A DNA stretch of 64,000 nt, taken from CANQBR01 sp964641395. GTDB lineage: Bacteria; Bacillota; Negativicutes; Acidaminococcales; Acidaminococcaceae. The first letter of the stretch is position 1, and the number at the start of each line of letters is the position of its first letter. This document shows positions 43,084 to 50,576 of the stretch, piece by piece. The stretch is from contig CAZXKQ010000001.1 in NCBI GenBank assembly GCA_964641395.1, positions 51,075 through 115,074 on the forward strand, in the 5' to 3' direction. The position numbers and the translations under genes were made by a program. Under the pieces are notes generated by a model, which had not been told where the DNA came from, did not search any database, and saw nothing but the letters and a program-made list of their open reading frames with translations.

Positions 43084-44676
43084 TTATACCATCTGCAGGG
43101 CTTGGTTGTAAATAGTCCCCTGCCTTGCCTCCCGGGCCTGCTCCACTTCCCGGCGCACCCCAGGCAGCAGGGTGCACAGCTCCCCTGCCGCTAGGCCGAT
43201 GGCGCCGCCGTTGGCCCGCTGGCCGCAGAGGCCGTGGAGGTAGACGCCGGCTACTGCCGCCGCCTCGCAGCTAGCCCCCTGGGCGATCAGGGCGGCGATG
43301 AGGCCGGTGAGCACGTCGCCGCAGCCGCCGCTGGCCATGTTGCTGCTCCCGCTGTTGTTGATGTAGATGCTGCCGCCGGGGGTGGCCACTACCGTAGGCG
43401 CCCCCTTCAGCACTACCGTGGCCTGCCAGTTCTGGGCGCAGGCTGCGGCCAGCTCTACCCGCCGCCGCTCCACCTCCCGGGGCTCCAGGCCCAGCAGCCT
43501 GGCCAGCTCCCCTGGATGGGGGGTGAGGACCTTAGGCACAGCCAGCTGGTTCAACAAATCTACATGATCCTGGAGGGCGGTAAGGGCGTCTGCATCGATG
43601 ACGCAGGGCGCCGGGCTCTTGGCCAGCACCTCCCGCACCGCCTCCTGGGTGCCCTGGGCCAGGCCCAGCCCTGGACCGATGGCCAGCACCTGGGCGGTCT
43701 GGCAGCGCTTCAGTATGTCGGCAGCCGCCGCCCCGCCTAGCACGCCGGGCATCTTCTCCAGCAGGCCCTGCACCATCACCTCGGTGAGCTTCCAGGCCAG
43801 CACGTCCCGGCTGGCCGCCGGGGTTAGCAGGTGCACCAGGCCGGCCCCGCCCTTCACTGCCGCCTGGGCGCAGAGGGCCGCGGCCCCTGTATAGCCAGGG
43901 CTGCCGGCGGCGATAACCACCCGGCCGGCGCTGCCCTTGTGGGCATTGGCCAGCCGAGGCGGAAGCAGGGAGGCGGCCAGGGCCTTGGTCACCAACTGCC
44001 TGTCCCCTGCCAGGGCCTCCACTTCCTTCTGAGGCTGGCCGATGTAGGCCACCGCCAGCCGCCCGGCCAGGGCCCGGCCGGGGTAGAGCAAAAGGCCCAG
44101 CTTCACCAGGCCCATAGTCACAGTCAGTTCCGCCTGGATGGCCGCCGGGTCGGCAGAACCGTCGTCGGCGTTGACGCCGCTGGGGATGTCGATGGCGAGG
44201 ATGGGGGCGGCGGCCTTGTTGGCCAGCTGGCAGACCTGGGCCAGCAGCCCTTCCAATCTGCCCTTGAAGCCGGTGCCTAGGAGGGCGTCGATGATCAGAT
44301 CCGCCTTGGCCATGGCCATCTGGACGATGAGCAGGTCGTCTTCTGCCGCCACCTGCTCCAGCACGCCGCCACAGGCGCAGAACATGTCCAGCTGGGCCCG
44401 GCTGTCGCCGCTGTAGTCAGCGGCCTCCGCATCTACCAGGAAGGCCCGGGCCTTTACCCCGTAGTTCAAGAGGTGGCGGCCGGCTCCCAGGCCGTCGCCG
44501 CCGTTATTGCCCTTGCCGCAGAGGATGACTACGCTGCCCTTGCCCTCTGGCAACAGGCTCATGGCTGCGTCTGCCGTCTGCTTGGCGGCCTGCTCCATCA
44601 AAAGCAGACTGCTCACCCCGTAGGTGGCAGCCTCCTTGTCTAGCCTGCCCATTTCTGCCGCTGTCACGATACGCAT
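43084..44676 (-). CDS. nnr: Bifunctional NAD(P)H-hydrate epimerase/dehydratase
   Basis: The 530-residue fusion repairs hydrated NAD(P)H. The N-terminal YjeF_N epimerase (about 1-210) has ILCGKGNNGGDGLGAGRHL and DALLGTGFKGRL; the C-terminal ADP-dependent dehydratase (about 225-510) has SAGRVVIAAGSPGYTGAA, LTPHPGELARLL, VVLKGAPTVVA and NMASGGCGDVLTGLIAAL. ATG 44676 is preferred to GTG 44685 on spacing from AGGGG. Overlaps acpS, the common nnr neighbour, by 13 bases. Confidence 0.95.
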   Translation of the reverse strand: MRIVTAAEMGRLDKEAATYGVSSLLLMEQAAKQTADAAMSLLPEGKGSVVILCGKGNNGGDGLGAGRHLLNYGVKARAFLVDAEAADYSGDSRAQLDMFCACGGVLEQVAAEDDLLIVQMAMAKADLIIDALLGTGFKGRLEGLLAQVCQLANKAAAPILAIDIPSGVNADDGSADPAAIQAELTVTMGLVKLGLLLYPGRALAGRLAVAYIGQPQKEVEALAGDRQLVTKALAASLLPPRLANAHKGSAGRVVIAAGSPGYTGAAALCAQAAVKGGAGLVHLLTPAASRDVLAWKLTEVMVQGLLEKMPGVLGGAAAADILKRCQTAQVLAIGPGLGLAQGTQEAVREVLAKSPAPCVIDADALTALQDHVDLLNQLAVPKVLTPHPGELARLLGLEPREVERRRVELAAACAQNWQATVVLKGAPTVVATPGGSIYINNSGSSNMASGGCGDVLTGLIAALIAQGASCEAAAVAGVYLHGLCGQRANGGAIGLAAGELCTLLPGVRREVEQAREARQGTIYNQALQMV

Positions 44677-45056
44677 TCTTGCCACGCCCCTTCTATAATT
44701 ACATATGCTATAGCATCGTCCTTGCTGTGGGCCAGGGAAAGGTGGAGCCTCCTGCCGCCTAAGGCCTGGAAACGGGCCGCCAGCCGGCCCTGCAGCACCA
44801 GGCTGGGCTTGCCTAAAGCATCCTTTACTACCTCGGCCTCCAGCCAGGAGCAGTCCCGCAGGCCGCTGCCCAGGGCCTTCAAGAGGGCCTCCTTGGCGGC
44901 GAAGCGGGCGGCAAAGCTGGCCGCCGCCCCTGGGCCCTGGCTGCGGCAGTAGGCCGCCTCCTGAGGGGTGAAGAGCCGTTGCTCCAGGCCCCTCCTACCC
45001 AGGGCCTGCTCCATCCGCCCTACAGGGCAGATATCACAGCCTATGCCTATGACCAT
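44664..45056 (-). CDS. acpS: Holo-[acyl-carrier-protein] synthase
   Basis: AcpS attaches phosphopantetheine to acyl carrier protein. The 130-residue protein has IGCDICPVGRM (the canonical IGxD, Asp ligand), FTPQEAAYC, AASFAARFAAKEALLKALG with catalytic Glu/Lys, and the C-terminal HLSLAHSKDDAIAYVII. Operon with nnr. Confidence 0.95.
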   Translation of the reverse strand: MVIGIGCDICPVGRMEQALGRRGLEQRLFTPQEAAYCRSQGPGAAASFAARFAAKEALLKALGSGLRDCSWLEAEVVKDALGKPSLVLQGRLAARFQALGGRRLHLSLAHSKDDAIAYVIIEGAWQECVS

Positions 45057-45143
45057 CGCAGACGCCTCCCAGCCTTAACCTATTTAGTATTCTCAAAGGG
45101 TAGAGAAAAATCCTCTAAATTTTCGAAAAAGTTTTGCCAAAAA

Positions 45144-45174
45144 GGGAAAAAAGCCCCACAGGTTGTGGTGGGGC
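45144..45174 (-). terminator. Terminator of thiD-thiM
   Basis: GCCCCAC pairs with GTGGGGC on the minus strand, followed by TTTTTTCCC, 9 bases after the thiM stop. Confidence 0.9.
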
Positions 45175-45182
45175 CTGAACCT

Positions 45183-46007
45183 TTAGTTCAATCTTTCCTG
45201 CTGCAGGGCCACCTTGTCCCAGTTGCTGGTCACGTTGTAGATAGCGTCTATCAGCCTGGCCTTGAAGAGGCCGGGGCCGTCCTTCCGCTGCAGGAAGCCT
45301 GCTGCCAGCTCCCCGCTCTGTCCCAGCACCACCAGGCCCAGCACTGCCGCCAAAAACTTGTCCGCCGCCACGGCGCTGTAGCAGGCCACCAGGGTGGTGG
45401 CCATGCAGCCGCTGCCGGTGATCTCCTGCAGGAAGGGGTGGCCGTTGCTGAGGACCAGGGCCCGTTTGCCGTCGGAGACGTAGTCGCTGGCCCCGGTGAC
45501 GGCGAAGACGCAGTGGAACTTCTTGGCCCCTTCCTGGGCCAGGGAGAGGAGCTCCCCCGCCTCTTGCTCCGCCAGGGCGTCGATGCCCCGGCCGGCGGCC
45601 CTGCCCTGGAGGAGGGCGGCGCACTCCGCCCCGTTGCCCCGTACGCAGGTGATGCCCCCTGCCTCTAACAGCTGCAAGGCGAAGGCCAGCCGCCAGGGAC
45701 TAGCCATCACCCCTACCGGATCCAAGACTACCGGCAGCCCCTTGGCCCTGGCCGCGGCGTAGGACAGCTCCATGGCCTGCCGCCGGCCTCCGTCCAGGGT
45801 GCCTAGGTTCAGCACCAGGGCGGCGGCGCCGCCGGTCAGCACTGCCGCCTCCTCCGGCGCCGAGGCCATCATGGGCCGGCCCCCGGCGGCCAGGCAGGCA
45901 TCGGCACAGCTTTCGGCGCTGACGTAGTTGGTGATGTGGTGGATGAGGGGCCGCTGCTTCCTCACCTGGTCCACCAGGCTGGCCAGGCTCTCCTGGATCT
46001 CCATCAC
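45183..46007 (-). CDS. thiM: Hydroxyethylthiazole kinase
   Basis: ThiM phosphorylates hydroxyethylthiazole in thiamine salvage. The 274-residue protein has RPLIHHITNYVSAESCADACLAAGGRPMMA, VLDPVGVMASPWRL, and the catalytic-Cys motif EITGSGCMATTLVACY. It overlaps thiD by 4 bases. No thiE is in the window. Confidence 0.96.
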   Translation of the reverse strand: MMEIQESLASLVDQVRKQRPLIHHITNYVSAESCADACLAAGGRPMMASAPEEAAVLTGGAAALVLNLGTLDGGRRQAMELSYAAARAKGLPVVLDPVGVMASPWRLAFALQLLEAGGITCVRGNGAECAALLQGRAAGRGIDALAEQEAGELLSLAQEGAKKFHCVFAVTGASDYVSDGKRALVLSNGHPFLQEITGSGCMATTLVACYSAVAADKFLAAVLGLVVLGQSGELAAGFLQRKDGPGLFKARLIDAIYNVTSNWDKVALQQERLN

Positions 46008-46801
46008 AGCCCTGCCTTAGCGTAGAGGGAGAAGAAGTGGTGGAGGGGGCCGCAGCCGGAGCCGATGGCCAGGCCGTGGGCTATCCCTTCGGTTACATAG
46101 GCCTTGGACACGGCCACCGCCTCCGCCAGGGGCAGGCCCTTGGCCAGGTTGGCGGCCAGGGCGCTGGACAGGGTGCAGCCGGTGCCGTGGGTGTTGCGGC
46201 TGGGGATGCGCTTGGCCGGGAACCACTGCTCCCGGCTGCCGTCGTAGAGCAGGTCGTCGGCGTCCCCGCTTAAATGGCCCCCCTTCACCAGCACTGCCTT
46301 GGCCCCCAGCTGGACGATCTTCGCCGCCGCCTGCACCATGGCGGCCTCGTCTTGGATCTTGAAGCCGCAGATGGCCTCCGCCTCCGGCAGGTTGGGGGTG
46401 ACCAGGGTGGCCAGGGGCAGCAGCCGTTTGATCAGGGTTGCGCAGGCCTCCGGGGCCAGCAGGGGGTAGCCGCTCTTAGAGATCATCACCGGATCCAGCA
46501 CCACGATGGGGGGCTGGTAGTGCAGGAGGCTGTCGGCCACCGCTTCGATGATGGGGCTGTGGCTGAGCATGCCTATCTTCACCCCGTCCACCTGGATGTC
46601 GTCGAAGACGGCGGCGATCTGGGCCTGCACCACCTGGGGCTCTATGTCCTGCACCGCCGTCACCCCCTGGGTGTTCTGGGCGGTTACGGCACAGATGACG
46701 CTCATACCGTAGGTGCCCTGGGCGGCGAAGGTCTTCAGGTCCGCCTGGATGCCGGCGCCGCCGCTGGAATCAGAACCTGCTATAGTCAATAAGTTTTTCA
46801 T
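46004..46801 (-). CDS. thiD: Hydroxymethylpyrimidine (phosphate) kinase
   Basis: ThiD phosphorylates HMP and HMP-P. The 265-residue ribokinase-fold protein has LTIAGSDSSGGAGIQADLKTF, VKIGMLSHSPII, VLDPVMISKSG, VLVKGGHLSGDADDLL and NTHGTGCTLSSALAA. Only 26 bases separate it from rarA, so there is no room for its own riboswitch; no TPP element was seen. Confidence 0.96.
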   Translation of the reverse strand: MKNLLTIAGSDSSGGAGIQADLKTFAAQGTYGMSVICAVTAQNTQGVTAVQDIEPQVVQAQIAAVFDDIQVDGVKIGMLSHSPIIEAVADSLLHYQPPIVVLDPVMISKSGYPLLAPEACATLIKRLLPLATLVTPNLPEAEAICGFKIQDEAAMVQAAAKIVQLGAKAVLVKGGHLSGDADDLLYDGSREQWFPAKRIPSRNTHGTGCTLSSALAANLAKGLPLAEAVAVSKAYVTEGIAHGLAIGSGCGPLHHFFSLYAKAGL

Positions 46802-46827
46802 GCTGGCCTTCCTTTCTCTCGTTGGGT

Positions 46828-48108
46828 TCAGGGCTTCCTGCGGCCCTGGTCTTGGCCGTGGCCGGTGGGGACGTAGTAACGGGCCCCTAGGAGGGGGTCA
46901 GGCAGGTACTGCTGCCGCACCCAGCCGCCGCTGAAATTGTGGGGATACTTGTAGTCGATGCCGTGGCCCAGCTTGGCGGCGGCGCCGTAGTTGGCGTCCC
47001 GCAGGTGGGGCGGCACCGTGCCGCAGTCCTTGGTCCGCACGTCTTTACGGGCGTAGTAGATGCCCATGCAGGCGCTGTTGCTCTTGGGAGCGTTGGCGAT
47101 GTAGCACACTGCCTCCGCCAGGGGGATTTCCGCCTCCGGCAGGCCTACGAAGTCCGCAGCCTGGGCACAGGCGTTGGCCACCACGATGGCTTGGGGGTCG
47201 GCCAGACCCACGTCCTCGGCGGCGCAGATGACGATGCGGCGGGCGATGAAGCGCACCTCCTCTCCCCCTTCAATCATCCTGGCCAGGTAGTGGAGGGCGG
47301 CATCCGCATCGCTGCCCCGCATGCTCTTGATGAAGGCGGAGACGATGTCGTAGTGCTGGTCGCCCTGCTTGTCGTAGCGCTGCATGGCGGTGCCCAGCAC
47401 CTGCCGCAGCACGGCCAGGGTCAGCCGCCGCTCCCCTGCCTCCGGCAGCATGAATTCCGCCTGCTCCAAGATGTTCAAAGCTCCTCTGGCATCCCCGGCG
47501 CAGAACTGGGCGATGACCTGGAGGGCCTCCGGGTCGGCGGTAAAGCTGTTGGCGAAGCCGTTCTCCCTGTCGGCGATGGCCCGCTCCAGGATCTTCAGCA
47601 GCTGCTGGGGCCCCAGCTTCTCAAGGCGGATCACCTTCATGCGGCTGAGGAGGGGGGAGTTGATCTCGAAGAAGGGGTTCTCCGCCGTGGCGCCGATGAG
47701 GATGATGGTGCCGTTTTCCACATAGGGCAGCAGCACGTCCTGCTGGGCCTTGTTAAAGCGGTGCATCTCGTCGATGAAGACGATGGTGCGGCCTAGGCCC
47801 CCGTCCCGGCTGGCCTGGGCCCGGGCGATGAGCTTGCGCAGGTCGCTGACACCGCTGGAGACGGCGTTGATGGCCTCGAAGCGGTCGCCGGTGGTGTGGG
47901 CGATGATGTGGGCCAGGGTGGTCTTGCCGGTGCCCGGGGGGCCGTAGAAGAGGACGCTTTGCAGGGCGTCCCGCTCTATCATCCGCCGCAGGGGGCTGCC
48001 TGGGCCTACAGCCTGCTCCTGGCCTACGAAGGCCGCCAGGGTGAGGGGCCGCATCCTGTCAGCCAGGGGCTTGCTGTTCTGGGCCGCCATGCTGAAGAGG
48101 CTTTCCAT
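46828..48108 (-). CDS. rarA: Replication-associated recombination protein RarA
   Basis: The 426-residue AAA+ ATPase (MgsA/RarA, WRNIP1 homologue) acts at stalled replication forks. It has PLTLAAFVGQEQAVGP, Walker A YGPPGTGKTTLAHIIA, Walker B FIDEMHRFNKAQQDVLLP, GATAENPFFEINSPLLSRMKV, and the C-terminal CYIANAPKSNSACMGIYYA and HNFSGGWVRQQYLPD motifs. Full length. Upstream begins the repeat region. Confidence 0.96.
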   Translation of the reverse strand: MESLFSMAAQNSKPLADRMRPLTLAAFVGQEQAVGPGSPLRRMIERDALQSVLFYGPPGTGKTTLAHIIAHTTGDRFEAINAVSSGVSDLRKLIARAQASRDGGLGRTIVFIDEMHRFNKAQQDVLLPYVENGTIILIGATAENPFFEINSPLLSRMKVIRLEKLGPQQLLKILERAIADRENGFANSFTADPEALQVIAQFCAGDARGALNILEQAEFMLPEAGERRLTLAVLRQVLGTAMQRYDKQGDQHYDIVSAFIKSMRGSDADAALHYLARMIEGGEEVRFIARRIVICAAEDVGLADPQAIVVANACAQAADFVGLPEAEIPLAEAVCYIANAPKSNSACMGIYYARKDVRTKDCGTVPPHLRDANYGAAAKLGHGIDYKYPHNFSGGWVRQQYLPDPLLGARYYVPTGHGQDQGRRKP

Positions 48109-48144
48109 CCCTCTCTACCTCCCTTCGCTTTACTTACTTCAGTA

Positions 48145-48173
48145 ATTATACCATTTTTTCTGGCGGCTGTCAC
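48145..48173 (-). promoter_or_regulatory. Promoter of rarA-thiD-thiM
   Basis: GTGACA, 17 bases, TATAAT on the minus strand, 37 bases before the rarA ATG. Confidence 0.75.
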
Positions 48174-48265
48174 TTTTGAGCTTGGCCTCCCCCAAAGGAA
48201 GGGGCGCCCCCTGGTCTGGGAGCCGGCAGCTCTTCAACACCCCTGCCAAGGGTAGGGAGAGACTT

Positions 48266-48295
48266 AAAAAAACAGGGCCCCAGGCAGGAGCCCCT
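48266..48295 (-). terminator. Probable terminator for minus-strand transcripts leaving the repeat region
   Basis: On the minus strand AGGGGCTCC pairs imperfectly with TGGGGCCCT and is followed by GTTTTTTT. No minus-strand gene was recognised upstream, so its transcript is unknown. Confidence 0.4.
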
Positions 48296-48355
48296 TTGCA
48301 TTGTTTTTTTGCCCTCCCTGCCGCCCCCAGAGCTGGCTAGCGAAAACTGGGTAAA

Positions 48356-48390
48356 TGACAAAAATGTCATCTTAGGTGACAAAAATGTCA
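48356..48390. repeat. Palindrome pair P1-P2 (TGACAAAAATGTCA)
   Basis: Two exact 14-base copies at 48356-48369 and 48377-48390, offset 21 bases (two helical turns). The same pair recurs at 52645-52679, where it covers a promoter, and at 54057-54091. Here the following bases (CTTTAATTGTCAC) lack a -10. Confidence 0.85.
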
Positions 48391-48596
48391 CTTTAATTGT
48401 CACTTCTCTTCCCTTCCTCCTCCAACTTGTCCGCTAACTTGACCCAAACTTGTCCCTAAAATTTTTATAAACCTCGCATAATATGGCCGATATGCAGGAA
48501 TATCCCCTGCTATTCGTATAAATATGGAGAACTTGTCCCTAACTTGTCCGCAACTTGTCCCCAGCTTGTCCCTTTTTTGAACCTCAACTCACCCTT

Positions 48597-48626
48597 TTGC
48601 TCTACGCCCTGCACCTTATGTATAAT
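48597..48626 (+). promoter_or_regulatory. Module A promoter
   Basis: TTGCTC, 18 bases, TATAAT; the whole element is conserved in all four modules. A transcript would start just before the hairpin at 48633. Confidence 0.6.
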
Positions 48627-48632
48627 AGTGTG

Positions 48633-48660
48633 AAAATAGCCCGATAGCAGGGTTGTTTTT
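48633..48660 (+). terminator. Module A hairpin, terminator-like
   Basis: AAAATAGCCC pairs with GGGTTGTTTT (two G-T pairs) and ends in a T run followed by GCATAAA. Starting 6 bases after the -10, it would leave only a very short RNA. Present in all modules. Confidence 0.6.
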
Positions 48661-48925
48661 GCATAAACACGTAGCTAACCAGTCTCGGCCTGGCCGTCTC
48701 CTTGTCCCTAACTTGTCCGCAATGTGCAGTATATCCTGCCTAAATACCCCCTTAGCTGCAAGAGAAAGTGCAGCTCTTGGCCTGCACACAGGGCAAACTT
48801 GTCCCCTATCTTGTCCCCCTACACAGCCTAACTTGTCCTTGGTGTACAAGGCAGCCGCCCTGGGCTATATACAGTATTTATGCTCCCCTCCTGCCTCCAG
48901 AGCTGGCTAGTGACAACTGGGCAAG

Positions 48926-48939
48926 TGACAAAAATGTCA
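48926..48939. repeat. Single palindrome P3 (TGACAAAAATGTCA)
   Basis: Exact copy of the 14-base palindrome in a context (CTAGTGACAACTGGGCAAG before, ATCTCAGG after) matching that upstream of the gene at 52725. The second copy and the -10 found there are missing, so this looks like a truncated promoter region. Confidence 0.75.
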
Positions 48940-49236
48940 TCTCAGGCGTCTCCTGAGCTTTTTCTTCCCTTGCAGAGGGGGGTCTGGTTGCTAAAATCTT
49001 TATACTGAAAACCCTCGGCTCTTAAAAAAGTTACCTCCAAGGCGATTTTTGAAAATTTGTTCAAGGCAGAAAGATTTTCTGCACAAATATATTAGATTAT
49101 CTAAGTAAATTGCAACGATTTTCTGCTGGCTTTTCTCCAAATCTTGTGCTAAGATAGGAACTAGATTGAGGAAGGAGGCGCCAGGACATGGTAAAGCCTT
49201 AGCCTCCAAGTCTAGCGTGGGAGGGAGTTGGAAGGA

Positions 49237-49557
49237 ATGAGCAGTTGGGGCGAAAGTATTTGGCAGAGGGGCTTTGCGAAAGGCTACTCCAAAGCCTTTG
49301 CAGAAAGCTTCGCCGAGAGCTTTGAAGAAGCCTCTGCTGACTGGGTCGCCAAAGCTAAGGCCCGTGCTGAAGCTAGCAGTCTTAAATTAGGTAAGGCTAA
49401 AGGTATTGCTTCTTCGATTGCTAACCTAATGGAAACTATGTCCCTAGACAGAGAGCAGGCCATGGACGCATTGAAGATACCCTTGGAGGAAAGAGCTGGA
49501 TACGCCAAATTGCTACAAAGGCCTATAGAGCTAGCAGAGAGTAAAGAGGAACGGTAA
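49237..49557 (+). CDS. Small protein with Rpn-family C-terminal motif (copy 1)
   Basis: The 106-residue, helix-rich protein has an N-terminal run of aromatic/Gly/Lys residues (GFAKGYSKAFAESFAESFEEA), then IASSIANLMETMSLDREQAMDALKIPLEERAGYAKLL. The latter is the C-terminal motif common in Rpn/YhgA-like PD-(D/E)xK nucleases, but the nuclease domain is missing. ATG 49237 is used; TTG 49228 is an alternative. It is followed 2 bases later by a paralog. Either stand-alone regulators derived from the C-terminal part of Rpn proteins, or remnants; the clean tandem arrangement with a binding site favours real genes. Confidence 0.6.
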   Translation: MSSWGESIWQRGFAKGYSKAFAESFAESFEEASADWVAKAKARAEASSLKLGKAKGIASSIANLMETMSLDREQAMDALKIPLEERAGYAKLLQRPIELAESKEER

Positions 49558-49559
49558 AT

Positions 49560-49829
49560 ATGGGCGAGTACTACACCTCTATCTGGGAAACTGGCTTTGA
49601 GGAAGGTTTTACCAAAGGCTTTTCCCAATGCTACATCAAGAACTTCGAGGAAAACTTGGCCAAAGAGCTTTCTGAAATTGCAGCAAGGAACTTGGCCCTA
49701 GGCGAGGCCGAGGGTATTGCTTTTTCTATTACTAACTTAATGGAAACTATGAACCTGGCCAGGGAGCAGGCTATGGACGCTTTAAAGGTTCCTCCGGAAG
49801 AAAGGGCCAAATACGCTAAACTACTGTAA
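49560..49829 (+). CDS. Small protein with Rpn-family C-terminal motif (copy 2)
   Basis: The 89-residue paralog of the preceding gene: MGEYYTSIWETGFEEGFTKG, then AFSITNLMETMNLAREQAMDALKVPPEERAKYAKLL. The two N-termini share an SIW..GF.KGF pattern, and the C-termini are about 70% identical by eye. The 2-base gap implies co-translation. No catalytic motif is visible. Function unknown; oligomerisation with an Rpn nuclease encoded elsewhere is a possibility. Confidence 0.6.
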   Translation: MGEYYTSIWETGFEEGFTKGFSQCYIKNFEENLAKELSEIAARNLALGEAEGIAFSITNLMETMNLAREQAMDALKVPPEERAKYAKLL

Positions 49830-50113
49830 GCCTCCTGCCCCGTCCGGGTTCAAGCACTCCCCTGCCACCTTGGGTGATGGGAAGGTAAAGCAGTGAAGTA
49901 AAGGTCTCTTTGGCTGTCCCTTTTATTTCATTCCTCCTCCAACTTATCCCCTAACTTGACCCAGACTTGTCCCCAAAGCCTTTATAGACCTTGCATAAAG
50001 CGGCCGATATGCAGGAATATCCCCTGCTATTCGTATAAATATGGGGAACTTGTCCTTAACTTGTCCGCAACTTGTCCCCAGCTTGTCCCTTTTTTGAACC
50101 TCAACTCACCCTT

Positions 50114-50143
50114 TTGCTCTACGCCCTGCACCTTATGTATAAT
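50114..50143 (+). promoter_or_regulatory. Module B promoter
   Basis: TTGCTC, 18 bases, TATAAT, identical to module A. Confidence 0.6.
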
Positions 50144-50149
50144 AGTGTG

Positions 50150-50177
50150 AAAATAGCCCGATAGCAGGGTTGTTTTT
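50150..50177 (+). terminator. Module B hairpin, terminator-like
   Basis: Same sequence as in module A: AAAATAGCCC with GGGTTGTTTT, then TGCATAAA. Confidence 0.6.
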
Positions 50178-50472
50178 GCATAAACACATAGCTGACCAGC
50201 CTCGATCTGGCCGCCTCCTTGTCCCTAACTTGTCCCTCAACTTGTCCGCAATGTGCAGTTTATCCCGCCTAAATGCCCCCTTAGCTGCAAGAGAAAGCGC
50301 CGCTCTTGGCCCGCACACAGGGCAAACTTGTCCCCTATCTTGTCCCCCTACGCAGCCTAACTTGTCCTCAACGGACAAGGCAGCCGCCCTGGACTATATA
50401 CAGTTTTTATGCAAAGATAGGCCGGCGGAAAGGCAAGGCTGGCTCCGCTACCTATACTCCAGCAATAATAAA

Positions 50473-50501
50473 TTGACCACTGGCGCTAAGTATGCTAGAC
50501 T
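50473..50501 (+). promoter_or_regulatory. Probable promoter of the first AlbA_2 gene
   Basis: TTGACC, 17 bases, TAGACT, 75 bases before the TTG start at 50577. The -10 is a weaker match. Confidence 0.5.
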
Positions 50502-50576
50502 AGAAGCTAAGAAGCAGGTTTTAATAAAAGGAGTTAAGAAAACGAACCGGCCGGAGGAGAAACGGAGGGAGAAGCC

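Larger units (their letters stand above)
48340..48950. repeat. Non-coding repeat module A
   Basis: First of four related modules. It contains eleven exact CTTGTCC units, mostly in an 11-base register (AACTTGTCCNN), in four clusters: about 48423-48457, 48530-48573, 48699-48726 and 48795-48850. Between the second and third cluster lie the module promoter and hairpin. A GCAGG/CCTGC mini-hairpin (near 48494-48510) lies between clusters one and two. The module ends with a conserved GGCAGCCGCCCTG/CTATATACAG segment and palindrome P3. Unlike B-D it is not followed by an AlbA_2 gene. Confidence 0.85.
49929..50430. repeat. Non-coding repeat module B
   Basis: The second module is nearly identical to A over about 450 bases, including clusters of 11-base AACTTGTCCNN units (about 49937-49972, 50046-50093, 50216-50250, 50321-50350), the mini-hairpin, promoter and terminator-like hairpin. 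It ends with an inverted pair CTTGTCC-TCAAC-GGACAAG (50361-50379) and the GGCAGCCGCCCTGGACTATATACAG segment. It has no TGACAAAAATGTCA copy. It precedes the gene at 50577. Confidence 0.85.

Noticed and set aside
46802..46827. TPP riboswitch before thiD
   Set aside because: Only 26 bases separate thiD from rarA, too short for the element.
48616..50378. Related minus-strand frames of 77 and 81 codons (DKLGCVGGQDRGQVCPVC...) in modules A and B
   Set aside because: Differences between the two copies are mostly amino-acid changing, module C and D lack the frame, and no ribosome binding site is evident; shared DNA repeats explain the similarity.
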